Origin: Aspidapion aeneum
Lineage: Eukaryota > Arthropoda > Insecta > Coleoptera > Brentidae
Direction of reading: 5' to 3'
NCBI GenBank assembly: GCA_963576565.1
Contig: OY755038.1
Location: forward strand, 135,425,348 to 135,489,347
Length of the DNA: 64,000 bases
Both the position numbers and the translations under genes were made by a program. The notes beneath the pieces are model-generated. The model was not told the origin of the DNA. It did not search any database and saw only the letters and a program-made list of their open reading frames with translations. Positions 31,230-42,976 of the stretch are shown here, piece by piece (position 1 is the first letter of the stretch; the number at the start of each line of letters is the position of its first letter).

Positions 31230-33266
31230 AATCTTAATTAAGTGATAAGTGAAGGTTCCCAAGGAGGAAATAATTGCCAACTTAGAATCTGCTATTAGAA
31301 AGTTGCCCGAAGATCAGGCAGAAGAAATACGCACGGAGTGTTCACAGATTTTGCGAAAAACCAAACCACCCAAACGCAACATTACAAGGATGGAAAAAAA
31401 AGCCATTAAGGATCTCAACAAAGATGAAATCATTCTGATACTGCCTGCCGACAAAGGAAACGCCACTCTAGTATTGAACAGGGATGACTACAACAGAAAG
31501 ATGGTCGATCTTTTAGAACCCTCAACATACAAGAAGCTAAAAAGAGATCCTACACAACCCGCAATTAAAAAAGTGAATCACTTAATCAAGATTTCTTCAT
31601 TGGAGGACCCAGTCAAGAAGATGCCAAAGTGAAGCCCTGACTCCGAGATTGTATGGACTACCAAAAATCCACAAAAACGATGTGCCTCTTCGTCCCATTG
31701 TCAGTACTATAGGCTCACCAACATACAAACTTGCGAAACATCTTGCTTCCCTCTTGCAACCCCACATCGGACTAACGGATTCGTATGTAAGAGACTCCAC
31801 CCACTTTATTGAGAATATCAAAAACATCGTCATGGACGAGAAAGACATCTTAGTTAGCTTTGATGTTGTGTCTTTGTTCACGAAGGTACCTTTGGCCGAG
31901 GCAATGAGGGAAGTGGAACACATTTTTCCGAAGGACATCACCGACCTGTTTAAAATTTGCCTAACGACATCATATTTCACCTTCAATTAACAAATTTATG
32001 AACAGATCGATGGAGTATCAATGGGTAGCCCTTTATCGCCAGTGATTGCGAACTTTTTCATGGAGAAACTAGAAGAGAAGGCGTTGAATAATGCCCCAAA
32101 GTCTGGTTTCGATATGTAGATGACACTTTTGTCGTTTGGCCTTATGGTAGAGACAGCCTTAATGAATTTCTCAACCACATTAACAGCATACACCCCAGTA
32201 TACAATTTACAATGGAAACAGAGAACAACAGAGAATTAGCATTCCTTGACGTACTAGTAACGAGGAAAGAGGGACGACTAGGACATACCGTATACAGAAA
32301 ACCTACTCACACAGACCGCTACCTAAACAACACATCTAACCACCACCCGTGCCAACGAAAAGGGGTAATAAGAACATTAGTAGAGAGGGCGAAAAGAATC
32401 TGCGAACCAGAACATCTAGACAAAGAATTAAACCATCTTAAAAACGCCCTCGTAGCAAATGGATACACTCAAAGCGACATAGATAAATGTATACGACCAA
32501 AGCCGAGCACTAGAAGTAACAGTAGCGGTGGACTGAGCAGCCGCGAAGTTACTTCAAGAGCCTTTCTGCCCTACATCCCTAGAGTGACAGATAGGATCGG
32601 ACGTATTCTGGGAAAAAACAACATAAAAACGATCTTCAAGCCATCTAAGAAGATCGAGAACCACCTCAGATCTGCGAAGGATATAAGGAAGCCACTAAGT
32701 TCTTCGGGGGTATACCGCATTCCCTGTACCTGTGGAAGTGTCTACATCGGAACAACCAAACGGTCCGTAAACACAAGAATCAAAGAACACAAAGCCAACT
32801 GTCGCCTCGGACATACGGAAAAATCCGCAGTTGCAGACCACACACTAAACAATGAAGACCACCGAATAAAATTCGAAGACACACAAGTTCTCTGCGCCTC
32901 CTCTTCATACTATCCAAGACTCTATAGAGAAGCAATCGAAATTCATAAACACCAGCAGAACTTCAACAGATCTGAAGAAACTCTTAAAATTAACAGAACA
33001 TGGGTACCGGTTCTTAAAAACACTAAACGGCTCGCTTACAATAACAAAACTGAAACAAGGGAATGTGACCAATCACCGACCAGCTCTGATATACGCCCCG
33101 CCCACCATAGCGTATATAACCTGCGCCCGCGACAGACTAACCACCAGTCTTCGAGAAGCCGACAAACAGTCAACATCTCCTGAAGATGCCATCCACTCGA
33201 GATGGCGAAACGTCGAGAACGAATTTCCAACGACGACGGCCGAACAGCCCGAAAGCACACCCACCA
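31230..33266 (+). mobile_element. Penelope-like element copy B
   Basis: Plus-strand copy extending ~370 bases further 5' than copy A. The 3' end CACCCACCAT (ending at about 33266) directly meets the 13-bp direct repeat. Head-to-head arrangement of a complete-ish copy and a truncated copy is a known habit of Penelope-like insertions. Confidence 0.9.
31249..33183 (+). pseudogene. Penelope-like RT + GIY-YIG endonuclease, copy B, broken
   Basis: Three pieces (31249-31632, 31649-31990, 32212-33183). Relative to copy A there are three lesions: a 5-base deletion near 31624, a TAA at 31988-31990 where copy A has GAA, and a ~10-base deletion near 32098 before the FRYVDD box. The N-terminal piece, absent from copy A, carries ILPADKGNATLVLNRDDY, a conserved Penelope RT region. 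The YIG endonuclease (VYRIPCTCGSVYIGTT) is intact in its own piece. No full-length product is possible. Confidence 0.93.
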
Positions 33267-33279
33267 TTTAATTAAGGTT
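33267..33279. repeat. 13-bp direct repeat flanking Penelope pair (right)
   Basis: TTTAATTAAGGTT, identical to 29490-29502. Confidence 0.8.
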
Positions 33280-33719
33280 GTTTGTACTAATTATCCTCTG
33301 ATATTACCAATTACCAAACTAGTAAAGGAAAAAAGTTTTGTGTTGAATGAGTCTCGATCCCATGCCCTGCGGATCACGAGTCGAGCGCTATATACCTATA
33401 CTATACGGGCTGTTTACAAAAATACCGGAGTCCGCGATTAAGTATGTCTATGCCGGCAGTCTAACCCAAGTCAAGTAATTCAAACAGCGCGCGCGTGGCC
33501 TCCAATACTGTATTGGTTGACTATACCTTTTAATTCTATAGGTATATTCGATATTCGATATATAACTCACCCGAATTGATATTTTTAACACACGTGACTT
33601 AAGAAAATACGAAAAATCTCGCCGAAAACGGAAAATTTTGGAAATTTGTAAGTTTGAAAATTTACAGTATAACTGCTGAAAATGTAAATTGAAAGGAACC
33701 GGTTAGAAGGACCATCCAA
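33280..33719 (-). promoter_or_regulatory. BEL #2 leader with tRNA-like segment and primer site
   Basis: On the coding strand, TGGTCCTTCTAACCGG (33699-33714) sits 5 bases inside the LTR as the primer-binding candidate. Further on, about 33345-33400 carries AGCGCTCGACTCGTGATCC and GGGATCGAGACTC. Together these look like a tRNA anticodon arm plus T arm; ATGGG pairs with CTCAT around a 7-base loop. BEL #3 has a comparable tRNA-like segment in its leader. No open frame. Confidence 0.6.
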
Positions 33720-34135
33720 TGAGGGTGCAAACGTAAGTTGGGTTGAGTTTAGGTTGGCTGGTTCACCACTTACACCACTCATTCGAGAAATACACAATAT
33801 TTTGAGGTAAGAAATTGAAAAACGTAATTGTAAAGTTTATTGAAAGGAAATCAGTAAAAACGATGCATATAAAATATCTAAAGTGCACCTACCTTAGTTT
33901 TCATCTAGTTGCAGTCGTTTTGGTCGCTTGGAAAATAGGAAAAACGGGAAAATTGTAGCACTCACAGCGTTTCTTGTGCTTCTTCTCGGTTTTCCGATTG
34001 CGACTCCTCGCGCAGACTCGCGCGTGTCTCAGTGCGGGGATAAGTCATATGCATATACCCCGCGAAATTTGAAATGAAAAATAATATTAAAATATAAAAG
34101 TAGCCAAAAGCTGGCAAATAATTCTTGCACCAACA
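33720..34135 (-). repeat. BEL #2 5' LTR
   Basis: 416 bp, paired with 22713-23128; about 11 differences by eye. Followed on the right by the second GCCCA target copy. Confidence 0.95.
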
Positions 34136-35160
34136 GCCCAGTTGGACAATAAGTCCGCTACCAAAAAGGAGGCGGTAGCAGTGGATCTACCAGATTTGAT
34201 TGTTTTAGGAAGCGGCACAAGACGAACTCCGGACTCTGATGAGGACACCGATCAAGACGAGCTATCTGCTCGACACCAGCCTAGACCAATAGGAACTTCC
34301 GATGGCCTTATAGACTTAACTCCAGAGCTCAGATTACTTCAGTGCCACCTCACAAATGGGGTCTTACCAAGTATACTGGTGACGGCAAGATGTCGCTCAC
34401 TGCGTTTTTCCTGCGTGTAGAGGAGTTGCGCGTTTCGCGTAACGTGACTAAGGAGGAACTCTTTTGATCTGGGATCGACTTATTTGATTTAAGAGCGTTT
34501 TCGTTCTATCAAAAATGCGTTGAGCAAGGCCCGGTAGAAACGTAGGATGAACTGATGGAGGAATTTCGCACAGAATTTTTGCCCTCCACACATGCGGAAG
34601 ATCTTTTGGATGAAATTAAACGCATGAAGCAGGGACCATCCGAGTGTATTGGTGAATATTTTTCAATCATGAACACCTATTTTAAGAGGTTACGTCGCCA
34701 AGTGTCTGAAGAGGCCAAGCTTAAAATTTTAATGCGCAATATTGGTAGCTTGTACAAGAAACGACTGGGATCTTGAGATGTGTCGACCGATGAGGAACTT
34801 AAGAGGCTGTGTAGGAAGAAGAAGAGAAGAAATCAAGAGCGACCGACCGTGCCTCTCCGAAAGGGTTTTATGCTTTAACCTGATCTGGCTTACGTGGAAG
34901 TCCTTTCACAAACAGAGGGCGTAGAGGCGACATATTGACAAAGCACAAGTGGTACACGAACACCACCACGAAATGCTCCTCCTGCTCCACGGGGTAGCAC
35001 CACACTAACGTGTTTCAGATGTGGCCAACCTGGTCATAAAGCAATTGGTTGTCTTTCTCGCAGTCCAGTTAAATGTTACGGTTGTCAGGCGGTCGGAGTT
35101 TATAGAAATAGGTTTCCCAACTGCAATCGTTCGGGAAACGGCAGAGGACACTCATAGGTC
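34136..35160 (+). pseudogene. Gypsy Gag with two zinc knuckles, broken
   Basis: Pieces at 34142-34420 (acidic N-terminus), 34555-34776 (capsid region with MEEFRTEFLPSTHAEDLLDE and LRRQVSEEAKLKILMRNI, the retrotransposon Gag signature) and about 35005-35130. The last reads CFRCGQPGHKAIGC, a perfect CCHC knuckle, then a second degenerate knuckle (CYGCQAVGVYRNRFPNC) in which the His is replaced. Frames are broken by several stops and shifts between pieces. The frame at 34142 begins with TTG, not ATG, because it continues from the sliver at 22683. Confidence 0.85.
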
Positions 35161-35168
35161 GCCGGCCT

Positions 35169-35639
35169 TTGAGCCAAGTCGCCAATACTGATCCGGCTAA
35201 TTTATTTTCACCGATTTTAGACTTTATTTTAGATCACGCTCGTAATGATGAACGACCATATCTCGAAGTTACGGTCCTGGGGCATAAGATTTTGGGGCTT
35301 TTGGATTCGGGTGCGTCCAAAACTTTTCTTCGTAGTTTGGGTTGGGAGATCGTTAAGAACTTGGGGCTTCGCTTGGATACTTCAAGAAAATGTTCGTGTT
35401 CTGTCGCCAACGGTCAGCGTGTACAAAGTTTAGGCGTTATTGACCTGCCGGTCACACTGAAGGCTAAATTGCGTATTGTTGAAGTTTCTGTGGTTCCGGA
35501 GTTACCTCACTTGTTAATTTTGGGTATTGATTTTTGGAAAGTAATGGGGGTAGTTCCTGACCTCAGGCAGAGCGAATGGCAGTTTGCTGAAAATGCTGAC
35601 ACTATGTTTAGTATCTGCGCAAATGGAAGAGTTGATTAA
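35169..35639 (+). pseudogene. Gypsy aspartic protease
   Basis: About 155 open codons with GLLDSGASKTFL (catalytic DSGA) and later LPHLLILGIDFWKVM, the conserved second half of retropepsin-like domains that includes the ILGxDF motif. It matures the polyprotein in an intact element. Separated from the RT piece by a frame change. Confidence 0.9.
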
Positions 35640-35656
35640 TAAGTATCATCAAGTCC

Positions 35657-36592
35657 TTGATGGGTACGCAACCTGGTCGTACTAATAGAGTGGAACATCG
35701 TATCCTTACTGAGTCTTCGCCGATCCGACAATGTCCTTATCGGTTTTCTCCTGTTATACAAAAGGTTATTGATGATGAGATTGAGTCCATGCTGGCTCAA
35801 AGTGTGATAGAACCTAGCAGTAGTCCGTGGACGTCTCCGGTGGTGGTAGTACAAAAGAAAAACACTGGAAAAATCAGATTTTGCATCGTTTGTCGCCGCT
35901 TGAACGCAGTCACACAAAGAGATAACTATCCTTTACCTCTCGTCACCGAGACCTTACACGTCTTTGAATACTTGGATGATGTCGTCTGCGTAACTTCGAC
36001 GTTCGAAAAACATATTCAAATACTTGACGAAGTTTTCCGTAGGTTGATGGCGGCCAATATTACTATCAGTTGGGAGAAATGTCAATGGTGTAAGCCTGAA
36101 ATGAAGTATCTGGGCTATTTAGTTACCTGCCGAGGGTTGAAGGTCGACCCAGATTAAGTCAAAAGTATGTTAGAGTTACCACGTCCCAGAACTGTTAAAG
36201 AAGTACGGAGAATATTAAGTTCTTTTAGTTGGTATTGGCGTTTTGTTCCCGACTTCTCTTCAATAGTGACTCCAATAATTACGCTGACTAAGAAGCATCA
36301 CAAATTTAATTGGACACCAGAGTGTGAGGAGTCTCTTAGAAAAATTAAGGAGTTACTGGTGAGTGCACCTATTTTGAATTGTCCCGATTATTCCAATGAT
36401 TTTATTATACAAACCGACGCTAGTGGTTATGGGATTGGAGTGGTTTTCACTCAGCCTGATTCAGGAGGTGGTGAACGAGTGGTTTGTTATTTAAGTCGTT
36501 CTCTTACTCGGCAAGCGCAAAACTTTAGCACCACTGAACGTGAATGTGTCGCAGTGGTATGGGCGATCGAAAAAATTACGACCTTATATTGA
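35657..36592 (+). pseudogene. Gypsy reverse transcriptase / RNase H with internal deletion
   Basis: RT fingers (VIEPSSSPWTSPVVVVQKK, IRFCIVCRRLNAVTQ, DNYPLPLV) run directly into YLDDVVCVT. The normal stretch between these motifs, including the first catalytic Asp and the primer-grip approach (roughly 60-80 residues in the family), is missing. After an in-frame TAA (36155-36157) the connection and RNase H follow: FSWYWRFVPDFS, FIIQTDASGYGIGVVF, SRSLTRQAQNFSTTERECVAV. The enzyme cannot polymerise. Confidence 0.92.
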
Positions 36593-38005
36593 GGGAATTC
36601 CTTTTAGGATTATTACGGATCACTTTGCTCTTAAATGGTTACATAACCTAAAGGATCCTTCCGAACGCCTGGCGCGCTGGTCAGTAAAACTACAGCAGTA
36701 TGACTATAAGATTATCCACCATAAAGGCAAAGACCTGATTGTACCCGATATGTTATCACTGGCTGTTCCTATGATTGATCTAATTTGTAGTGAAATTACT
36801 TCACCTCAGCCGAATAAGAAGGACCGCTGGTATAACAGGATGGTGAAAAATGTGATGGATAAACCTTTGAAGTGTCTTAATTGGCGTATCGGGAAGGACG
36901 GTAACTTGTACAAATATATTAAACGGGAATTTTCAAGTTTAATGCCTCGAGGAGATAATTGGATGCTAGTACTGCCGAAGGAGGAACGACACAAAACACT
37001 GTCTGCGGCTCATGGCCCCCATACATCCGGTCATATTGGAGTCTATAAGACCTATGAGCGTCTGGCAGAAAAGTATTATTGGCCTAAGATGCGCCAGGAC
37101 GTTGCGACTTATGTTCGACGTTGTACTGTGTGTGCTGCTCACAAAGTTGATCCTAAAGTGGCTCGCGATCATATGATTCCTAATGAGAAACCTAGTAGGC
37201 CTTGGGAGATCATTTCCGTTGATCTTGTGGGTCTGTTACCTCGAAGTACAAAGGGACATATAGCTCTTCTAGTAGTATATGATAATCTCAGTAAATTTAC
37301 TCTGGTGTTTCCTCTTCGTTCTATGTCAATGAACCTTGTGGTTAACGCATTGAAGAACAAGTCTTTATGATTTTTGGGGTTCCTAGGAAAATAATTTTAG
37401 ACAACGGTAGTCAGTTTAAAGGTGATCAGTTTCGTAAATTGGTGGACACGTATAATGTTAATCTCAGATTTAATGCCTTCTACCACCCAAGGGCTAACCC
37501 AACTGAGAGACAAAACTGCCAAATCAAGATCATGATTCGTATGTACGTTAAGGATAATCACCCAAATGCAGACCAACACGTTCATCGTTTGGCTTGTGCC
37601 ATTCGTACTTCTGTACATGAGACTACAAGAGTGACTCCCTACTTTAGGAACTTTGGAAGGAACATGTGTTTGTCTGGCGAGGAGTATCGAAATGAGGAAT
37701 TTTTAGGTGTTGAGTCTGGTGTTCAAGATTCTGGGATTACAAGAAATTTACTATTTCGAGAGATGTTTGCCGAAACCAAGAAACGTCTGGAAGTAGCGGG
37801 TCGTAAGAGTGTAGAGAAGTATAATCTGCGTAAACGCTTGGAAGAATATTCTGTGGGTCAAAAGGTGTCGAAGAAGAATTTTGTGCAATCCAATGCTGCT
37901 AAGTATTTCTCTCATAAGTTGGCTTCACCTTTTGTAGGTCCCTATGTGATTCACCAGAAACTGTCGCCGTGGACGTGGACGTGGATTGAAGGAATTGGAT
38001 GGTAG
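36540..38005 (+). pseudogene. Gypsy RNase H end and integrase, frameshifted
   Basis: Two frames (36540-37370 and 37367-38005) overlap by a few bases. Seen in order: RIITDHFALKWL (RNase H end), the H-H-C-C zinc site (HGPHTSGHIG...CTVCAAHK), the core WEIISVDLVGLLPRS (first Asp), KIILDNGSQFKG (second Asp), then PTERQNCQIK (the Glu motif) and the C-terminal domain. Motifs are present but split by at least one frameshift, so the copy is inactive. Confidence 0.92.
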
Positions 38006-38094
38006 TGTTCTTACAGGTTCTTGGCACTCGAAGGACCTTAAGCTGTCGAATGATAACTAGATATGTTTAACCCTTGGGGTTAACCATTTTGAAG

Positions 38095-38235
38095 CAAAGG
38101 GGGGATTGTTACGTATGAAATTATTCTTAACACACCGTGTCGTTTCACACTAACAATGGTGTTTAGTAATTAACAATTTTTTTTATAAATCTACTTTAAA
38201 TTCTATCAACCTACCTTAAGTTTACGTAAATCAAT
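38095..38235 (+). repeat. Gypsy polypurine tract and partial 3' LTR
   Basis: AAAGGGGGGAT (38096-38106) is followed by TGTTACGTATGAAATTATTC, a typical Gypsy LTR start. Only about 130 bases remain before RTE LINE sequence begins. No second LTR copy is seen in the window. Confidence 0.8.
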
Positions 38236-38237
38236 CC

Positions 38238-38939
38238 ATGTTTTGCGCACTGTTAGACAGTTTCTGTTGTGATTTAAGATGTGCATTTTTACACAGTGAC
38301 AACATACTTCGAGTGAACATGAAGATGCTTGGTCATAATATAAGCATAATAGCAGTCTACGCACCATCAGATGACGAAAAAGTAGCTGCAAAACAACTGT
38401 TCTTTGACCAACTTGATGAGACTACTACCAAAATCGATAATACCAGAGAAATAATTATGCTTGGCGATTTTAATAGCCGAACCGGTAGACAAACACAGAG
38501 CAAAGTAATAGGACCATTTGTAGAAGAAGTAACAAATGGTAATGGCTTGAGACTGATGCAATTGTGTGTAACCCACAACTTAAAAATAAATAATGGTTTT
38601 TTTAGGCATAAGGATATTTATCGATATACCTGGATTCAGCCAACAAGGAATCTTAAATCAATCATTGATTATGCTATAGTTGGACAACACTCGCAATTAA
38701 AGTGGTATGATGTGCGAGCACTACGTGGTGTTACCTGTAGATCTGACCACCATCTGGTAAGAGCAAAAATATTATTCCCTTTAAGAAAAACAAATAAGGG
38801 CGAAAGTATTGGAGGAAATGAAAACCTAGAATGCATCGAAGACAATCAAAAACACAACTTTAGAAGTCTAGAAATCGAAAGTACGCAGAGATTGTATCAG
38901 AACCGATTAGATAAAATATTAATAAACACAGAACACTAA
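38238..38939 (+). pseudogene. RTE LINE endonuclease part
   Basis: APE-type endonuclease motifs: IIAVYAPSDDEK, LGDFNSRTG, NLKSIIDYAI and CRSDHHLVRAK (catalytic Asp-His). The N-terminal catalytic residues are missing by truncation. It ends at a premature TAA (38937-38939) in the linker; the linker resumes at 39057 after another stop. Confidence 0.88.
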
Positions 38940-39056
38940 TTTGAAGAGATATATACAAACATAATAAAAAGCTTGAAGGAAGCAAGCATCGAAGCAGTTG
39001 GATACCAAGATAATAGAAATAGCAGGAAAATGTGGTGGACGGAATAAATACAGGAA

Positions 39057-40890
39057 ATGGTCAAAGAGAAAAAACGCACATACTTGAAATGGCTCAGTAC
39101 TAAAGAACAAAGAGACCTAGAAATTTACAGGGAAACCAGAAGACAGCTAAGAAATTCGATACGCACAGAAAAAAATGAAATGTTCGAGCGCAAATGCCAC
39201 GATATAAATATACACGTAGGAGGTAGGCAGAGTTCTGAAGTATGGAAATTCATTTCTACAGTAAAAAACCCAACAAAAGAAAAAGTAAACATCCAGATCA
39301 TCAAACCAGAACAATGGACAGAACACTACAAGGGACTGCTGCAGGAAACGAGACCCGAATGCCTGGCAGCCTCTCCGAGGAGAGACATAGAAGTACATGG
39401 AGAGGAAGTAATCATCGAAAAAGAAATGATAAGAAATAGTATTAAAAAGCTTAAATCCGGAAAAGCTAGCGGACCTGGAAGAATATATGCTGAAATGCTT
39501 AAATATGGATCAGAGAAGCTAATCGAAAATCTCAGATACATTATCAATCAATGCATAAACGGACATTCAGTACCTGATGATTGGAAAATTGCATTCACAT
39601 CCTGAATACATAAAAAAGGAAACAAGCTGGATTGCAACAATTACAGAGGAATTTCAGTAACAAGTACTCTAAGTAGATTATATGGGAGGATTCTTAGGGA
39701 TCTAATAGAGAAAAAAGTGGGGTTCGTGCAGGCAGATCTTGTAGTAATAATGCTTTTTGTCTTAAACAAGTAATTGAGAAAAGGAGCGGCAGAAATATAA
39801 AGGCTCATGTTACCTTTGTGGACCTACAAAAAGCATATACCGTTAGTAGAAAAACTATGGACAGTGTTAGAGCAGACTAATATCAATCATACATACATAA
39901 AAGCGATAAAAGAACTACACAGAGGGTCAAAATCTAAAATTAAAATTGGAAATCGACTTTCAAAAGAATTCCTGGTAACAAAAGGCTTAAGACAGGGATG
40001 TTGTATCTCTCCAACTCTTTTTAAAATATATATCGCAGTAGCTCTAAAAAACTGGAAACGGAAAGTTCATGGCATGGGAATACAACTTAACGACCGATTT
40101 ACCATATACACACTACATTTTGCTGACGACAAAGTAATTGTGGCTAATGATAAAGCAGACATGGAGTATATGATGAAAAAGTTAATGAAAGAATACCAAA
40201 AGTTAGGATTAACAGTGAACGTGGACAAGACACAGTACTTACGTATTGGAAACGAATCCAGTGAGGTAGAACTAGAAAATGGACAAGTAATATCTCCATG
40301 CAATGAGTATGTATACTTACGTGTCACATTTGATAAGACAGGAACAGACTGTAAAGAACTGGAAACAAGAATAGTAAAAGCAAAAAAGGTTATTGGATGT
40401 CTTAACAGTATTTTATGGAGCAGAGAGATAAAAAAGAATGTAAAATTTAACATATATGAAACAATGGTGAAAAGCTGTTGTATGGAATAGAGACTTGTCG
40501 CGCAACAGAAAAATACAAAACAAAAATGGAATGTGTCGAAATGGATGCAATAAGAAGATCAATGAGAATATCTAGAACAAATCACATAAGAAATGAGATC
40601 ATCAAAGAAAGAATGGGAATCGAAGGAAGCATAACGGATGACATCACTAAAAGACAACTGATATGATACGGCCATGTACAACGGATGAACGACGAAAGAT
40701 TACCAAAGCAGGTCCTAGAATGGCAACCAATAGGGCGCAGAAAAAGAGGGCGGCCTAAACTAGAATGGCACAGTCAATCCAAAGATCAATGAGTCAAAAA
40801 AAATCTGACAGAAGATGATTGTCAGGATCGAAGGAGGTGGAAAATAGGCGTCGGACAACGTAGAACAGGGCTATCAAAACGGACGGGCCA
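39057..40890 (+). pseudogene. RTE LINE reverse transcriptase, several breaks
   Basis: Pieces at 39057-39605, 39807-40490 and 40478-40666 in changing frames. Motifs: KLKSGKASGPGRIYAEML, a damaged segment (about 39660-39850) where the AGRS and VDLQKAY boxes are shortened, QGCCISPTLFKIY, HFADDKVIVAN (catalytic Asp pair) and VNVDKTQYL. The C-terminal domain trails off after a TGA near 40663. Much older than the copy in BEL #2. Confidence 0.9.
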
Positions 40891-42976
40891 CGATCCTCCA
40901 CTTTCTTCACGTCATATCCGGGCCTGATTTTTTTTTGATAAAGTCACGGTTCATGAATATTTGATTTTTTTTAAATAAAGTCATTTTTGAGATTGTTTTT
41001 ACTTTATTCTGGCAAAACAATTTTTTTTAATGTATAGTAATCCTTAATTTTTCATAGCCGCTTCATTAGCTCACACAAAAATTAAATTTAAAGCAGAAGC
41101 AAATGTGACAATCACAGATGACAAAGTCAAATACATGTCAAATATAACAGTTGGCATGTGGTACATGGCGGGTAATTTGAATTCAAAATAAGGAATGCTA
41201 AATCTTGAAGATTTTAACCTTTTAATCATGTTGCTTCCTTACAAACCTTTGGTGGAATATCGGGATGGTGTCTGAGAATATTTCACTGAAATTTTGCGGA
41301 AATCTGTAGTGCCATTTTGAAAATACCATAAAAAAACCTCTGACCTCCCATAACACCCAATGTAAAATTCAGCCCCGGGAGAACACCTGATTTTTTCGTG
41401 GGCCTCTATTCTTGTGTTGGCCTTGCGTAGAAAAACGTTCTAAACCGACAAAAAAAAATTTACACATTGTATCACTGACTGCCGGCCTATAAAACGCCTT
41501 TTATTTATTGGAAAATTAGAAAACCGTGTAACTAATTTGATTTTAGAAATAAATTTGGATGGATAAAGTGAGGCTGTAAGACCACGCGCGGTGTTTTGGC
41601 TGGTTGCACAAGCATATTTTTCAGGTTGAGTACATTTCTCCGTTTGTACGGCTGCTCACGGATTCCTGGACATTTTTTATCATAATAGGGCGAATAGTGT
41701 TTATAATTTTAATAGATTATTATTTTTCAAGCAAATTAATGAGATTCACGCATGTCGCTGTAAGTTGTTTTGTTTTAAATCAGACTAAAATTATGCCAAT
41801 GCCTTGTTTGAATTCTCCATTGCATTGTATCGTATTCATCCTAAGAAAATTGATGTACGAAGTATGTATCCGTTTGGCAGGTGTTAATCAAAGCTGAAAA
41901 TTGCAATGTTGTCATGATTTACGGCTAAAAGCTGTCGCGTCAAATTACGTCAGATTTTTTCAAATTGTGAAAAATCGCTCCTAATATGTTAATATGTATT
42001 TTTTTTAAACATTGATGTAATTTATAGTAGTATACAGGGTTGACAACTTGACAAAATAATTTTTTAAAAATTAGAGTTACTACGAGTTTTTTAATATCTA
42101 GATGCATATTAGGGTTTGTGAAGTTTTGAACAAAAAAAAATTATATATCTCGATTCATGTTAATGTACAGGGTGTTAAGAATATATAAGAAAAACCCTAC
42201 TTTTAAGAGGAATTCGTTGATATGTTGCTAAATTTGCTAATTTACCATTTACGGCCAAGGGTAAAAACAAAACTTAAAATATTTAAAGATTATTTTTGAA
42301 ATATCATCATTATATCAACACATTACAGTAACAGATATTATCTGGCGTCAAAAAAAATAACTCAGCTACTTCATGTTTAACATGGCATCGCCCATATTTT
42401 AAGCCAAAAAGTCTCCCTTTTTTAATTTAAAAAAAATTCTGCTGTGTTGCGTATACCCATCAGCGGCCATAAATGGGTTAAAAACAAGACATGCATTTTT
42501 AAAGTTTATTTTTTAACAGTAGCGTCCGCTTGGGTATGTTGTAACCACAGTAAACGAATTATTTATAGTAAGGAAAGCACCCCGGTCTTGTCATAATACT
42601 GTTGTACATACATTCGAGAGATATTAATTGTTAAAGATTATTTTTTTTAAAATATTATTTGCTTTTTGTAGAAAAATAATACGTACTAAATAAACAAAAA
42701 AGACAAAAATACATTTCTATGTTAAAAGTTTATTAATAGTATATAGTATATGAAGGGATAAAATGAAACTTTTATCACGATGTTTATACGCTATTTTTCA
42801 ACCTGTTTAGTTTATTTTCCAAGTTTTTTCCCATTTTTTGGGTGTTTTTAGGTTTTGTGTTTTTTTAGACCCTTTTTATCCCGATTTTTACATTTTATCA
42901 AAAGACAAAAATGCCCAAATACAGTTCGGCTTTAATTACTTTTTTAATTTTATAGTACATTCCATATAAATATCTT
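40891..42976. other. AT-rich non-coding stretch
   Basis: No gene recognised. The 97-codon frame at 41604-41897 is hydrophobic and motif-free. ACAGGGT words at about 42036 and 42172 resemble mariner ends, but I found no matching inverted partner. Confidence 0.6.

Larger units (their letters stand above)
22713..34135 (-). mobile_element. BEL/Pao retrotransposon #2, nested and gutted
   Basis: Two 416-bp LTRs (22713-23128, 33720-34135) start TGAGGGTGC and end CACCAACA on the plus strand. They are flanked by GCCCA on both sides (22708-22712 and 34136-34140). The coding strand is minus. The element has lost its reverse transcriptase to an RTE LINE (25299-27837) and has a Penelope pair (29503-33266) in its leader. 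By eye the LTRs differ at about 11 positions, so it is older than BEL #1 and #3. Gag, protease and integrase pieces closely resemble BEL #3. Confidence 0.95.
34136..38235 (+). mobile_element. decayed Ty3/Gypsy element, right part
   Basis: Gag, protease, RT-RNase H and integrase pieces occur in the classical Gypsy order on the plus strand. They are followed by a purine tract and the start of a 3' LTR (TGTTACGTATG, 38107). Many stops and shifts are present. The LTR is cut at about 38235 by an RTE LINE. No env frame follows integrase. The 5' part was separated by the BEL #2 insertion. Confidence 0.92.
38236..40890 (+). mobile_element. RTE-type LINE, decayed, in Gypsy LTR
   Basis: A 5'-truncated LINE of the same clade as 25299-27837 but a different family. 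It starts in mid-endonuclease and runs to the conserved C-terminal end (VGQRRTG-like, about 40860). No clear tail or target duplication is visible. Confidence 0.85.

Noticed and set aside
41604..41897. 97-codon hydrophobic frame
   Set aside because: Looks like AT-rich noise; no signal peptide followed by a domain, no neighbour support.
42036..42182. Two ACAGGGT words as mariner ends
   Set aside because: Both are in the same orientation and no inverted partner or transposase relic lies between them.
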